A stretch of 64,000 bases of DNA, taken from positions 3,348,001 through 3,412,000 of the forward strand of contig NC_003552.1 of the NCBI RefSeq assembly GCF_000007345.1, in the 5' to 3' direction. The stretch is from Methanosarcina acetivorans C2A (lineage in GTDB: Archaea > Halobacteriota > Methanosarcinia > Methanosarcinales > Methanosarcinaceae). The notes below the pieces were generated by a model that was not told the DNA's origin, did no database searches, and saw nothing but the letters and a program-made list of their open reading frames with translations. A program made the position numbers and the translations under genes. Positions 29,395-39,648 of the stretch are shown piece after piece (position 1 is the stretch's first letter; each line of letters begins with the position of its first letter).

Positions 29395-31057
29395 TTTGGT
29401 CTTAGAAGTGGTTTTGGTTTTAGTTGGGGTCCTCCTATCCATTATTTTTTTAGATATTAGTGAGCTCTACTGGAAATCAGATTCTCACTGGCTTATACAG
29501 TTAATTCTCAGCTTCATAGTATCGTCCTTAATTTTCGGTGCAATCGGAATGGTTCTTGAGCGAAACTCAAGGACCGGAGGAATTTTTTTACTTGCAGTAT
29601 TCTTATCAATTACATATGTCCTTTATGAAAGAGGATTCTTATTGAGTATATATGGTATCTATGGGTTCATACTTGGAATGTTAGAAGGTGGATACTTAAG
29701 TTTTTACTCCTACTTTAACAATCGATTTGACAACCTTGCGATATATTCACGTAGATTCGTCACATACTTTTGTGTATTAACCTTATTGTATCTTGCTTTT
29801 ATCAATCTAGAGTATTTTCAAGAAATTTCACAGTTCAGTGCAAGTGATACAGACAAGCTTTTTAAAACTATAATTATGGTTGGATCTTTAGTTGCATTTT
29901 CTTTCCTTCTGAGAGCGACCATTCGTGGCATAAGGGCTTATGATGTATTCATATATGGTCCTTCGGGATCAGGAAAATCATTGTTATTGCTTGCTATTTA
30001 CAAACAGTTTATTTCATTTTATAGTGGCAAGAGAAATGAATTTATTCTGTCGGAGGGGAATAAAGAGGATTTAAAGATTGAAAGTATGCTTATCGCTTTA
30101 GAAAATGGAGAACTTCCAAAAAGCAACCTTCGGACAGACCTGGCAATGTATAAATTGTCAGGCAAAAATAGATTAAAACCCGTAGGAATTACATTTGTAG
30201 ATTACGGGGGAGAGCATACAGATAATTTTGACAAAGTACGGTATAAGGAAACAATTGAAGGACTGCGCAAACTCTTTTATTCAGATGCCTCTTACCTGAA
30301 AAAAATACTGGAAAATGCAGGTACTACTTCTGAAGTGGACGAAATACTGAGACAATATGTAGGTACTCCCAAACTGAATAAAATTCTGGGGGATACAGAC
30401 GCTTCAGAAATAAAGAAAATGTATGGTAATGATAACACACGACGCACTGAAAAAGATATAACTAAATCGAAAAAGAGCCTGATCTCTCTACTGAATAAAA
30501 AACTGGATGGATTGGAAAAAAAACTGGGAGATTTGGACGGTATACAGGACCTGCAAGATTATCATCAAAATGAATTTGCAGAGTATGTAGACAAAATCAT
30601 TTTTGCTTGTGTATATAAAAGGTTTGAAAGTGCAGGGAAAATCATTTTTTTGGTAGATGGAGATTATGTTGTTGACTTCCATAATGAGAACAATAACGGC
30701 AAAAACCATCTAATAAAACTCTTCAGCAATTACTCAGACATAATAAATAAATTTGGGAATGAGAAATCTTACGCGATTGTAGTTACTAAGACTGACAAGT
30801 TTGAAAATCTTTCAAATATTCTGGAAAACTCAACTGAAGCCAAGGCGATAGAGCATAAAGTATATGATATGTTCTGCGAGATTCCTACATTCAAAGAAAT
30901 TGTACATATGTCAAATCGGACGCCGATCTATCTGTACACGGTCAGCGTGGACGCAACCATGGAGCCTCACATAAAGGATGAGGATACAGAAATGCAGCAA
31001 AAAAGTCTAAAAATATATCCATGGAGAGTTGGAGAGATTGAAAAATTCAGCTTTTGA
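29378..31057 (+). CDS. Multi-TM protein with cytosolic P-loop GTPase domain
   Basis: A 559-aa protein. About five membrane segments fill residues 8-183. The soluble domain then carries a P-loop GPSGSGKS (194-201), a switch-II-like VDYGGE (274-279) and a TKTD motif (470-473), the order expected of a GTPase (G1, G3, G4). A long charged insert (about 300-400) separates G3 from G4. The start is a TTG overlapping the previous stop by 17 bases, with a GGGGG run upstream, so translation is coupled. Double-GTPase or 'GTPase-associated' conflict systems contain comparable membrane GTPases; assignment to one is inference. It may recruit or regulate the tubulin-like protein. Confidence 0.78.
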   Translation: MKISNNLVLEVVLVLVGVLLSIIFLDISELYWKSDSHWLIQLILSFIVSSLIFGAIGMVLERNSRTGGIFLLAVFLSITYVLYERGFLLSIYGIYGFILGMLEGGYLSFYSYFNNRFDNLAIYSRRFVTYFCVLTLLYLAFINLEYFQEISQFSASDTDKLFKTIIMVGSLVAFSFLLRATIRGIRAYDVFIYGPSGSGKSLLLLAIYKQFISFYSGKRNEFILSEGNKEDLKIESMLIALENGELPKSNLRTDLAMYKLSGKNRLKPVGITFVDYGGEHTDNFDKVRYKETIEGLRKLFYSDASYLKKILENAGTTSEVDEILRQYVGTPKLNKILGDTDASEIKKMYGNDNTRRTEKDITKSKKSLISLLNKKLDGLEKKLGDLDGIQDLQDYHQNEFAEYVDKIIFACVYKRFESAGKIIFLVDGDYVVDFHNENNNGKNHLIKLFSNYSDIINKFGNEKSYAIVVTKTDKFENLSNILENSTEAKAIEHKVYDMFCEIPTFKEIVHMSNRTPIYLYTVSVDATMEPHIKDEDTEMQQKSLKIYPWRVGEIEKFSF

Positions 31058-33494
31058 TCTTGATGTAACTCCAGAGAATTTTGTTTTTAATTCAACAGGC
31101 CAGTTGTTAAAAGGCAATGAATATTATGAACAATATACTGAACTGGCTAAGCAGCTTTACGAAAAAAGAAGTGCGTTCTACCTGGAGTTAAGAGATAATG
31201 AAATTATTTTTGGGTGCAGTTTGAATGTAAAGGAGAATAGTGGTGGAGAAGAAAGAATAGTATTCATACAGACCTACAATAATTTACCACCACAAGATAT
31301 TAGTTTAGATATCACTTCAGTAAAAAACGTTTATAAATATATCAAATCTGAGATTATAAATCTTTACTCAAATATGTACCAATTAGTTGGACTATGGGAA
31401 GAAAACGACTACATAAATATCAGAGATCGAGCGATAAGCGACGATGCTCTAAAATACACTGCTGATAGGATTAACTCAGGCAAAAAAGTATCTGTTAAGA
31501 TCTCTGAGCTCAATGTCGGTCTCTCCTTTGTCCTCAAATTAGTTGCTATACTGGGGTACAGATATCCATTAACATTTGATGTTTCTCAATATTCTTCTAA
31601 TTTTGATGTTTCTGTTAGTCTAACCGAACCAAATCCAGATTTTGAGATCGAAAAATATAGAAAGTACCGGAAAAATAACGTGGAAGAATCGTGGGGTTTT
31701 TATAATGATTTGGGTGGAGAATCATTAAAGCATAAAGTTTCGAATCCAGAAAAAAGTACGGCTCCATCATACTCTGTTGATGACAGATTTAAAGTTGAAC
31801 TCTTTCATAGATTTTCCAACGATGTCTATAACTTGGACTACGGAGTATACAACTCGACAGGCCAGCTGTTAAAAGGCAATGAGCACTTTGAACAATACAC
31901 GGAACTGGCAAAGCAGCTTGATACAAAAAGAAGTGCTTTTTACCTGGAGTCAAGAGAGGATAAAATTATTTTAGGGTGCGGTTTGAGTGTAAAGGCGGAT
32001 AATGGTAGAGAAGAAAGAGTTGTGTTCATACATGTCCACAATAATTTACCATCACAGCACAAAATTACTGACTGTGAAATCCAATTTTTGAAGAAGTTCT
32101 ATGGACGGATTAAGTCTGAGATTAAAACTATTTACTCGAATAAATATCAATTAGTTGGGTTATGGGAAGAAAATGACTACAAAAATATCGAAGATCGGGT
32201 TATAAAAGATGATATTCTGATATACACTGCTGGTAGGATCAATTCTGGCAAAAAAGTATCTGTTAAGATTACTGATCTCAGTGCCGGTCTCTCCTTTGTC
32301 CTCAAATTAGTTACTCTGCTGGGGCACAGATATCCATTGATGCTTGATGTTTCTCAATATCCTTCAAATTCTGAGGTTTCTGTTAGCCTAATCAAACCAA
32401 ATCCAGATTTTGAGATCAAAGAAAATGGAGAGTACCGAATAATTAATGCGAAAGAATCGTGGGATTTCTACAAAGAGTTGGGTGAAGAATCAGTTAAAAA
32501 TAAAACTTCTGGTTTAAAAATAAATAAAAATTCATCAGATTCCGTAAGTCTTATCGTAAAAAAGATATTAAAGACACCATCCGATTATTATAGTTCGGAT
32601 AAATTTATAGATAATTTTGATGATAGAGAAAAAGTTGAAATATTTAAGAGATTGATTCAAGAAAACTCTAAAACAAAGGGCCTAACTTCTGATGATAGAG
32701 ACAAAGTCGAAATGTTTAAGAAATTGGTTCAGGAAGACTCTAAAATAAACAATCCAACCAGCAAAGTTCTCACAAACATTTATCACAAAATTAAATCGCC
32801 GGAATGTAGGAAAGAGATTTATGAAATATCACTTTCAAACGATGTCTATGTTGAGAATCTCGTTAAGGATCTTCTAAGAGTTATATACAAGGAACATAAC
32901 AGAGATTTGTTCAATTTACTCTTTGATTATTCCGACAACGAGATTGCACAGGGCTATAAAAAGAGTTCTAAGTACGATTCTTTTAAGAATGAGGTTGAAA
33001 AATCACTAAAATACTTAGAAGATTCCGACAAGGTTAACTTTGTAAAATATATTGCGAGTGAAGCACCTTCTAAACCAAAAGCCAGAGGAAAAATCCTGCT
33101 AAAAGCTCTGATCGAAGATCTGGTTGAGCGAAAAGGCAATAATGACTTTCTTTCAAAGCTAAGTGAAGAAGAAGCTGAGAACCTGGATAAAATAATCCGG
33201 GATTCAAACTACTTAAGTTCAATGAAAAAGATGAAAAAAAGTAAAAGAGACAAGAAAATCAAAATAGCTTCTTATGCTATTATTGCTATTATTTTAGTTT
33301 CTATTCTTCTTATGTCTTATTTTGTCTATATTCACCCTGCAGGAATTGATGGAGAGAACAACTCCTCGATAAACAAATCTGAAAATGATTCGATAGATCT
33401 GGCGATGACTTCTCAAGGCAATAATACAAATAGTTCAGAGGAAGCTGTATTCTTAGACCGGATAAAAAATCGCATCATCTCCTTGATTTCCTGA
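31029..33494 (+). CDS. Tail-anchored protein with large tandem duplication, fourth gene of the operon
   Basis: An 821-aa protein of unrecognised family. Two ~220-residue copies follow each other (about residues 18-236 and 272-490). Each starts YNSTGQLLKGNE...YTELAKQL and contains YQLVGLWEENDY and GKKVSVKI; the offset is 254 residues. A helical region (about 500-740) leads to one membrane segment (about 742-765, IASYAIIAIILVSILLMSYF) and a short Ser/Asn-rich exterior tail. Most of the protein is therefore cytosolic. It overlaps the previous gene by 29 bases. The start is a TTG, at 31029 or, with better GGAGAG spacing, at 31038. The arrangement resembles GTPase-associated partner proteins with repeated N-domains. 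Confidence 0.75.
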   Translation: MERLKNSAFDLDVTPENFVFNSTGQLLKGNEYYEQYTELAKQLYEKRSAFYLELRDNEIIFGCSLNVKENSGGEERIVFIQTYNNLPPQDISLDITSVKNVYKYIKSEIINLYSNMYQLVGLWEENDYINIRDRAISDDALKYTADRINSGKKVSVKISELNVGLSFVLKLVAILGYRYPLTFDVSQYSSNFDVSVSLTEPNPDFEIEKYRKYRKNNVEESWGFYNDLGGESLKHKVSNPEKSTAPSYSVDDRFKVELFHRFSNDVYNLDYGVYNSTGQLLKGNEHFEQYTELAKQLDTKRSAFYLESREDKIILGCGLSVKADNGREERVVFIHVHNNLPSQHKITDCEIQFLKKFYGRIKSEIKTIYSNKYQLVGLWEENDYKNIEDRVIKDDILIYTAGRINSGKKVSVKITDLSAGLSFVLKLVTLLGHRYPLMLDVSQYPSNSEVSVSLIKPNPDFEIKENGEYRIINAKESWDFYKELGEESVKNKTSGLKINKNSSDSVSLIVKKILKTPSDYYSSDKFIDNFDDREKVEIFKRLIQENSKTKGLTSDDRDKVEMFKKLVQEDSKINNPTSKVLTNIYHKIKSPECRKEIYEISLSNDVYVENLVKDLLRVIYKEHNRDLFNLLFDYSDNEIAQGYKKSSKYDSFKNEVEKSLKYLEDSDKVNFVKYIASEAPSKPKARGKILLKALIEDLVERKGNNDFLSKLSEEEAENLDKIIRDSNYLSSMKKMKKSKRDKKIKIASYAIIAIILVSILLMSYFVYIHPAGIDGENNSSINKSENDSIDLAMTSQGNNTNSSEEAVFLDRIKNRIISLIS

Positions 33495-34196
33495 CACAAG
33501 GATAAAAACTCACATTGTCTCCCTGATTTCCTGAGACTGGTTTTTTGATTAGCAGGTAAATAGAACGCATCCGTCAGCTTGCCTGGCGGCCCTTCACCAA
33601 AAAGCAGAAAGATTTAAGGAAAAATAAATAAAAGCAGAAGCTTGAAAATGCAGTAAACCAGCAAAAGTAAGCAGAAGTTGTTTACTTCCTGCTTTCGGCA
33701 GGTAACTTGTTTTTCTCATAATATTTTTACTGATAGCGTTTTTGCTAGAAAACACATTATTCCTGATACTAGTACATCGATTCCATATATCCTCAATAAA
33801 CCATGAATAAAAACAAGTGAACACAAATATTTTCAATTCGTGTTTATTCTTGTCCGCTTGTGGTTTTCTCATAGAAAAAACATTAACCAGTGCTGATTTC
33901 AAAGTCCAATTCTTCCCATAATTTGGAATCGATGTACTAGACATTATTGCAAAAACGGCTCATTGTTTATATATGTCGTGAGATTTGGGCCATATGTTAA
34001 CCAGTTACGAACCCGACATATATGCACATAATGTTTGAAAAACGCCATCATTAAAAATACTTAAAATCTAATGTCGACCTGCCGAATATAGGTTACTTAT
34101 TCTCTTCTTCCCTTTTTTTGACAGGCCGCTTTCCTTCGTCGAGTGGACAGAACAATTAGGTATGGCTAATAAGGTTTGATGGGTCAGAAGATTTAT
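33495..34196. other. Intergenic region with a short palindromic element
   Basis: No supported gene. A hairpin-forming stretch at 33561-33592 (TAGAACGC-TCCGTCAGCTTGCC core) recurs inverted at 44803-44834 with about 27 of 31 positions identical. A 116-codon minus-strand frame at 33594-33944 has no ribosome site and low-complexity content and is not called. Confidence 0.4.
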
Positions 34197-34439
34197 CCCA
34201 CTTTCCGCAGTAAATTTTCGTATATTCACATTTTTTCCTGCTATCGATTTTCAATAAAAAGTGGATTTATTGGACTTTTATGCAGGAGGTAAAGCAGCTA
34301 TATGGTGTATCATAGAGACAAAAAAACGATATCATTCAATTTTCACCAAGTTCCATTAAAAGTCCAAATTAATTTGATTTGTTTCAAAAACGCTATCAGG
34401 GAAAATATTGATTTTTGAAAAAATACTGCGGAATGTGGG
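34197..34439. mobile_element. 243-bp MITE, copy A
   Basis: The ends are inverted repeats: CCCAC-TTTCCGCAGTA at the left and its near mirror TACTGCGGAATGTGGG at the right. The interior is non-coding. The reverse complement of 58492-58734 has the same 243-bp length with only two differences. No 7-bp target duplication is visible at this copy. Confidence 0.8.
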
Positions 34440-34502
34440 TTTACAGTTCATCCATTTTTTAGTCCTCTTGAGCGAAGCGGAAAGGATCTTGTGCTCCCGA
34501 GC

Positions 34503-34636
34503 GGAACTTATTCCATTACCAGTCCTTTTGTCATTGCAATCATAGACGCCTATTAAACATGGCAGTACTCGCTGTAGTATTCATATCCAGCTTTTTGATA
34601 GTCTTAAACACAATACTTAAAAAAGAAAGAACATAA
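34503..34636 (+). pseudogene. Frameshifted relative of the small two-TM protein at 18.3 kb
   Basis: One frame reads GTYSITSPFVIAI and stops. After a frame change the sequence reads MAVLAVVFISSFLIVLNTILKKERT-stop. These match NYSIASPFA and IIALIFISSFVITFNTISKSERA of the intact 76-aa protein at 18336-18566. The start region is missing. Confidence 0.6.
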
Positions 34637-34720
34637 GCAAACAAGGGAAAAAAGAAGACGGGTAAGAAATGTTCAGAGATGAAGAGAGGGCACATACTGC
34701 CCTTTATCTAAAACTCTTTC

Positions 34721-36343
34721 TCAATCATACTTGCCAAAAAGAGCACTTATGCTTTCGCTTGTAACAATGCCTATTATACGGTGCTCGGAATCTATTACGG
34801 GGAGTGCGGAAATCGAGTGTTTTTCCATTATTGAGGATGCGTGTTCAATCTTTTCATCCTCATATACGTACTTTACATCCCGCGTTATGATTTCGTCCAG
34901 CTCGTTGATTTTGCATGCCACTGCTTTTGTGATATCCCAGGATGTGACTATGCCTTCGAGTTTTCCGTCCTCTGAGATGACCGGCAGGTGGCTTACGCAT
35001 TCTTTTACCATGAGCTTTGAGGAGTGTTCGATGGTTTCGTCTCTCGATACCGTATAGAAGTTCCGGTTCATGACATCGCTGACAAGGATGTGCGAGAGGA
35101 AGCTCCTTAGCAGGTAGCTCAGCTGTCCTTCTTCAAGCAGGAACGCATCGTGCCCGTGCTGGGATCTGATTTCTTCATATCTGGCATCGACTCCGTTTGC
35201 AGTAAGAGCCGATACGATTTCCTGGGACTGGTAAGGGGGATAGAGCCAGTCTGAAGATATGGAAATTACAAGGTATTTTGCAGTAACTCCGGAAAAGCCC
35301 TCTATAAGGGAGCCGTTCTTTGCAAGGTCAAAGTAGTCCACAGCTTTTGTAATGTACAGGTAAGAATTGGCATCAAAACGTTTTGTGAAATTATCTCCTT
35401 TGTAGTTCAGGTAGCTCTCGACCTGGAAGTTTGGGGTAAAGTCGTAGGAGAGCTCGGAGGAGATCTCAGAGGATATTGAGGATATTTCAGAGGATATTTC
35501 GGATGAATTCTTTCCTTCCGTACCCGTCGTGCCTTTTATCCCTGATTTATCGGTATCCTGCTGGAGCCTTCCGAACTTATTCTGCATTGAAGCGTCGCTC
35601 AGGTATGTAATGTGTCCTATCATTCGGGCGAGGGCAAGCCCCTGGGAAGGTATCTCTTTTCCGTAATAGTCTCCGCCGTTCCATTTCGGGTCATCGGTTA
35701 TGGCTTTCCTGCCGATTGCTCCGAATGCGATTTGCTGCGGAGTTGTGGAGGCTGTGGTCGCTATTGCAATTGCTTTTCTTACCATTTCGGGGTAGCTGAC
35801 CGTCCACTGGAGTACCTGCATTCCCCCCATGGAACCGCCTGCAACCGCAAAAAGTTGTTTTACTCCGAGGTGCTCTATCAGTTTTTTCTGGGCATTTACC
35901 ATGTCCTTGACCGTAATTACGGGAAAGGAGATGCCGTAGTGTTTTCCGGTTTCGGGGTCTATGGAAGAAGGACCTGTAGAGCCTTTACAGCCTCCCAGGA
36001 TGTTTGAGCAGATGACGCAGTATTTTTCAGTGTCAAATGCCTTATTGGGGCCGATTACGATCTCCCACCAGCCCGGTTTTTTGTCACCCTCATGAAACCC
36101 GGCAGCATGGGCATCGCCTGTAAGGGCGTGGCAGATCAGGATGACGTTGCTCTTATCGGCATTCATCTTCCCGTACATTTCGTACTCTACCCTGACGCCG
36201 GAAAGGGTTTTTCCGCTCTCAAGGCCGAAGGTCCCCGGGATTTTATAGTTCATCGAGCGGACTATCCCGATGCTCTGGCCTTTTTTTCCCGAAAAAAGTT
36301 TTTTGGAAGAGTTCACGGAAGAATTCCCGGAAGAAACCGCCAT
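34721..36343 (-). CDS. metX: Homoserine O-acetyltransferase with C-terminal CBS domain pair
   Basis: A 540-aa alpha/beta-hydrolase-fold enzyme that acetylates homoserine with acetyl-CoA, the entry to homocysteine and methionine. The nucleophile is the Ser in AVAGGSMGGMQVLQW. The Asp is in ISSDWLYPP and the His in QHGHDAFLLEE. The usual family length is ~370-490 aa. Two additions are seen: a Ser/Glu/Ile repeat insert (about residues 270-305, SSEISSEISSISSE) before the NFQVESYL segment, and two CBS domains (about 415-540; SHLPVISEDGKLEGIVTSWD and SALPVIDSEHRIIGIVTSE). CBS domains usually bind adenosyl ligands, so SAM or AMP feedback is a reasonable inference. It lies 6 bases after metY with overlapping ribosome site, hence an operon. 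Confidence 0.93.
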   Translation of the reverse strand: MAVSSGNSSVNSSKKLFSGKKGQSIGIVRSMNYKIPGTFGLESGKTLSGVRVEYEMYGKMNADKSNVILICHALTGDAHAAGFHEGDKKPGWWEIVIGPNKAFDTEKYCVICSNILGGCKGSTGPSSIDPETGKHYGISFPVITVKDMVNAQKKLIEHLGVKQLFAVAGGSMGGMQVLQWTVSYPEMVRKAIAIATTASTTPQQIAFGAIGRKAITDDPKWNGGDYYGKEIPSQGLALARMIGHITYLSDASMQNKFGRLQQDTDKSGIKGTTGTEGKNSSEISSEISSISSEISSELSYDFTPNFQVESYLNYKGDNFTKRFDANSYLYITKAVDYFDLAKNGSLIEGFSGVTAKYLVISISSDWLYPPYQSQEIVSALTANGVDARYEEIRSQHGHDAFLLEEGQLSYLLRSFLSHILVSDVMNRNFYTVSRDETIEHSSKLMVKECVSHLPVISEDGKLEGIVTSWDITKAVACKINELDEIITRDVKYVYEDEKIEHASSIMEKHSISALPVIDSEHRIIGIVTSESISALFGKYD

Positions 36344-36349
36344 GCTATC

Positions 36350-37687
<1,338 letters not shown>

Positions 37688-37705
37688 TCAAGACCGTGTT
37701 TTTCA

Positions 37706-37777
37706 AGTCAGAAGTGAGAATCGAACTCACGTAATTCCGGGTTGCAGCCGGAAGCATAGCCACTCTGCCATTCTGAC
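37706..37777 (-). tRNA. tRNA-Cys (anticodon GCA)
   Basis: A full cloverleaf on the minus strand: acceptor GTCAGAA/TTCTGAC, four-pair D-stem with GG in the loop, and anticodon stem TCCGG/CCGGA with loop CTGCAAC giving GCA. The five-pair T-stem is GTGAG/CTCAC with TTCGATT. The discriminator is U (position 73), the known identity base of tRNA-Cys. CCA is not encoded. It sits between the operator pair and metY, all on one strand. Confidence 0.95.
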
Positions 37778-37797
37778 AAGTCTGCTTTTCATTCATG

Positions 37798-37848
37798 TTC
37801 ACAATTGCGAACACAACGTCACAATTGTGATCCAGGTATAAATAAATA
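37798..37848 (-). promoter_or_regulatory. Promoter with two CAATTG palindromes upstream of tRNA-Cys/metY/metX
   Basis: On the minus strand a TATA-like box (TATTTATA, ~37838-37848) is followed by TCACAATTGTGA (37819-37830) and TTCACAATTGCGAA (37798-37811). Centres are 20 bp apart. A start site ~25 bases from the box would fall between the two palindromes, so a bound protein should block initiation. Confidence 0.7.
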
Positions 37849-37896
37849 CCTGTTTACAGGAAAAAAGATAGCAGGACTGAAAAATATGAGAGTGAT

Positions 37897-37970
37897 TCCC
37901 TTCCTCTCTTTATCTTCCTCTCTTACTTTCCTCTCTTTAACTTCCCTCTCTTTTACCTTCCTCTCTTTTG
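37897..37970. repeat. CTTCCTCTCTTT tandem repeat
   Basis: About five imperfect copies of a 14-15-base pyrimidine unit (CTTCCTCTCTT plus 2-4 bases) fill the gap up to the nadA stop codon. On the nadA strand this is a purine-rich tract. Confidence 0.6.
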
Positions 37971-38885
37971 TTAAGTTCCGCTAACCGAAAGCATCCGGTC
38001 AAGTGCCTTTTTTGCTTTCGCTCTCACATGTTCCGGGACCTGGACTTCATATTCCATATTCTGGAGGCTGTTCAGAATGGACTCAAGAGTGACCTTTTTC
38101 ATATTGTAGCAAACAGCCTTTTTTGATACGGGGTAGAATTTTCTATCCGGGTATTTCCGTTTCAGGCTCTGAACAATTTCCTTTTCAGTCCCGATTATAA
38201 ACTCTGTGGACTCTGATCTTCCCGCCTCCTTCACAATTCCGGAGGTACTGAGGATATGGTCTGCAAAACTCATGACTTCAGGCCTGCATTCGGGGTGTGC
38301 AAGAAATTCCGCTTCAGGATGGAGGTTTTTTAATTCTTCGATATCCTCTTTCCCTATGTTCTCATGGACATGGCAAAACCCGGGCCGGAGGTGTATTTTT
38401 TTGTCGGTATGAAGGGATACAAAGGCTCCAAGGTTTTTGTCCGGGACAAAAATAATCTCCCTGTTCTCAACTGAATTTACCACATTTACTGCATTTGAAG
38501 AGGTGCAGCAGATATCCGACTCCGCTTTTACGGCGGCTGAACTGTTCACATAACAGACGACGGCTGCATCCGGGTGCTTTTCTTTTTCTTTCCTGAGAGT
38601 CTCCACGGTAACCATATCCGCCATCGGGCAGCCCGCCTCCGGAACCGGCAACAGAACCGATTTTTCAGGAGAAAGAATCGATGCCGACTCTGCCATAAAA
38701 TGAACACCTGCAAAGACTATGACATCAGCTTTTGAATTCACCGCTTCCCTGCAGAGGGAAAGGGAATCCCCAACAAAATCCGCAAATTCCCGTACTTCCC
38801 CGCGGGTGTAAAAATGAGCAAGGATTATTGCGTTTCTTTCTTCTTTGAGCTTTTTTATTTCTTCTGCAATTAACCGGTCTTCCAT
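37971..38885 (-). CDS. nadA: Quinolinate synthase A
   Basis: A 304-aa [4Fe-4S] enzyme that condenses iminoaspartate with dihydroxyacetone phosphate to quinolinate for NAD synthesis. The conserved start (AIILAHFYTRGEVREFADFVGDS) and three cluster-ligand cysteines (EAGCPMADM, HPECRPEV, AVCYNMKK) are present. An ATG at 38903 also fits, but GGAG sits five bases before the ATG at 38885, so that is preferred. It lies downstream of iscS-iscU on the same strand, sensible for an Fe-S enzyme. No nadB or nadC is next to it. Confidence 0.93.
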   Translation of the reverse strand: MEDRLIAEEIKKLKEERNAIILAHFYTRGEVREFADFVGDSLSLCREAVNSKADVIVFAGVHFMAESASILSPEKSVLLPVPEAGCPMADMVTVETLRKEKEKHPDAAVVCYVNSSAAVKAESDICCTSSNAVNVVNSVENREIIFVPDKNLGAFVSLHTDKKIHLRPGFCHVHENIGKEDIEELKNLHPEAEFLAHPECRPEVMSFADHILSTSGIVKEAGRSESTEFIIGTEKEIVQSLKRKYPDRKFYPVSKKAVCYNMKKVTLESILNSLQNMEYEVQVPEHVRAKAKKALDRMLSVSGT

Positions 38886-38916
38886 AACAACTCCGTTTTC
38901 CATAATATTTCCGTTT

Positions 38917-39067
38917 TCAAAGTGATTTCATTTTTAAAGTGACTTAATTCTCAAAGCGACTTCTTTTTTAAAGTGATTTCATCTTCAAAGTAACTTTTTT
39001 TCTGTAATTACTTCGTTTTTTAAAGTGGCTTAGTTTTCTAAAGTGGTCTGATTTTTCAAAGTGAGTC
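38917..39067. repeat. 17-18-bp AAAGTGACTT-type tandem repeat
   Basis: About eight imperfect units of the form AAAGTGAxTTxxTTTTT fill the gap between iscU and nadA. Units vary by substitutions and one longer spacer. Confidence 0.65.
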
Positions 39068-39093
39068 TATTTCTTAATCCAGCCTAGGCTCAT

Positions 39094-39480
39094 TCAGTCC
39101 CAGGGCTCAAGCCCTTTTTTCTGCAGATAGTCGTTAATTGCCTCATGGATTGCCTCTTCCGCAAGCATGGAACAGTGCATTTTTATCGGAGGGAGCCCGT
39201 CAAGTGCCTCTGCAACTGCTTTATTCGAAAGTTCCCAGGCTTCTTTCAGGATTTTTCCTTTGATAAGTTCGGTTGCCATGCTGCTTGATGCAATTGCAGC
39301 CCCGCATCCGAAGGTCTGGAACTTCACGTCAACGATCCTGTCCCCTTCGACCTTGAGAAAGATCTTCATTATATCTCCGCACTTTGCGTTCCCGACCTCT
39401 CCCACTCCGTCGCAGTTCGCAATACTCCCCATGTTTCTCGGGTTTGAAAAATGGTCTAACACCTTAGCGCTGTAATCCAT
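39094..39480 (-). CDS. iscU: Fe-S cluster assembly scaffold IscU
   Basis: A 128-aa scaffold on which Fe-S clusters are built. All three ligand cysteines are present (C34 in AKCGD, C59 in FGCGAA, C103 in MHCSML) plus D36. The LPPxK contact motif is LPPIK. The length matches the IscU/NifU-N family. Directly downstream of iscS on the same strand; the 168-base gap holds short repeats. Confidence 0.95.
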   Translation of the reverse strand: MDYSAKVLDHFSNPRNMGSIANCDGVGEVGNAKCGDIMKIFLKVEGDRIVDVKFQTFGCGAAIASSSMATELIKGKILKEAWELSNKAVAEALDGLPPIKMHCSMLAEEAIHEAINDYLQKKGLEPWD

Positions 39481-39540
39481 GAATTTATCTCCAATACTGT
39501 TTTTTGATTTCTGAATCCAAAACGTTTACTTATCCGGGTT

Positions 39541-39632
39541 CCTTTTTGTTAAAATATCCCCGATCTTTGTTAAAATATCCCAGAATTTTTTGTTCCGATA
39601 TCCCAGAATTTTTTGTTTAAAAATTCCCGTTT
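39541..39632. repeat. Short TGTTAAAATATCCC tandem repeat
   Basis: Three to four imperfect copies of a unit with TTTGTTAAAATATCCC and AGAATTTTT fill the iscS-iscU gap. Confidence 0.5.
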
Positions 39633-39648
39633 ATTCATTTCCGGTTGT

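Noticed and set aside
33594-33944. A 116-codon minus-strand gene
   Set aside because: No Shine-Dalgarno, unusual composition, and it covers a repeated palindromic element.
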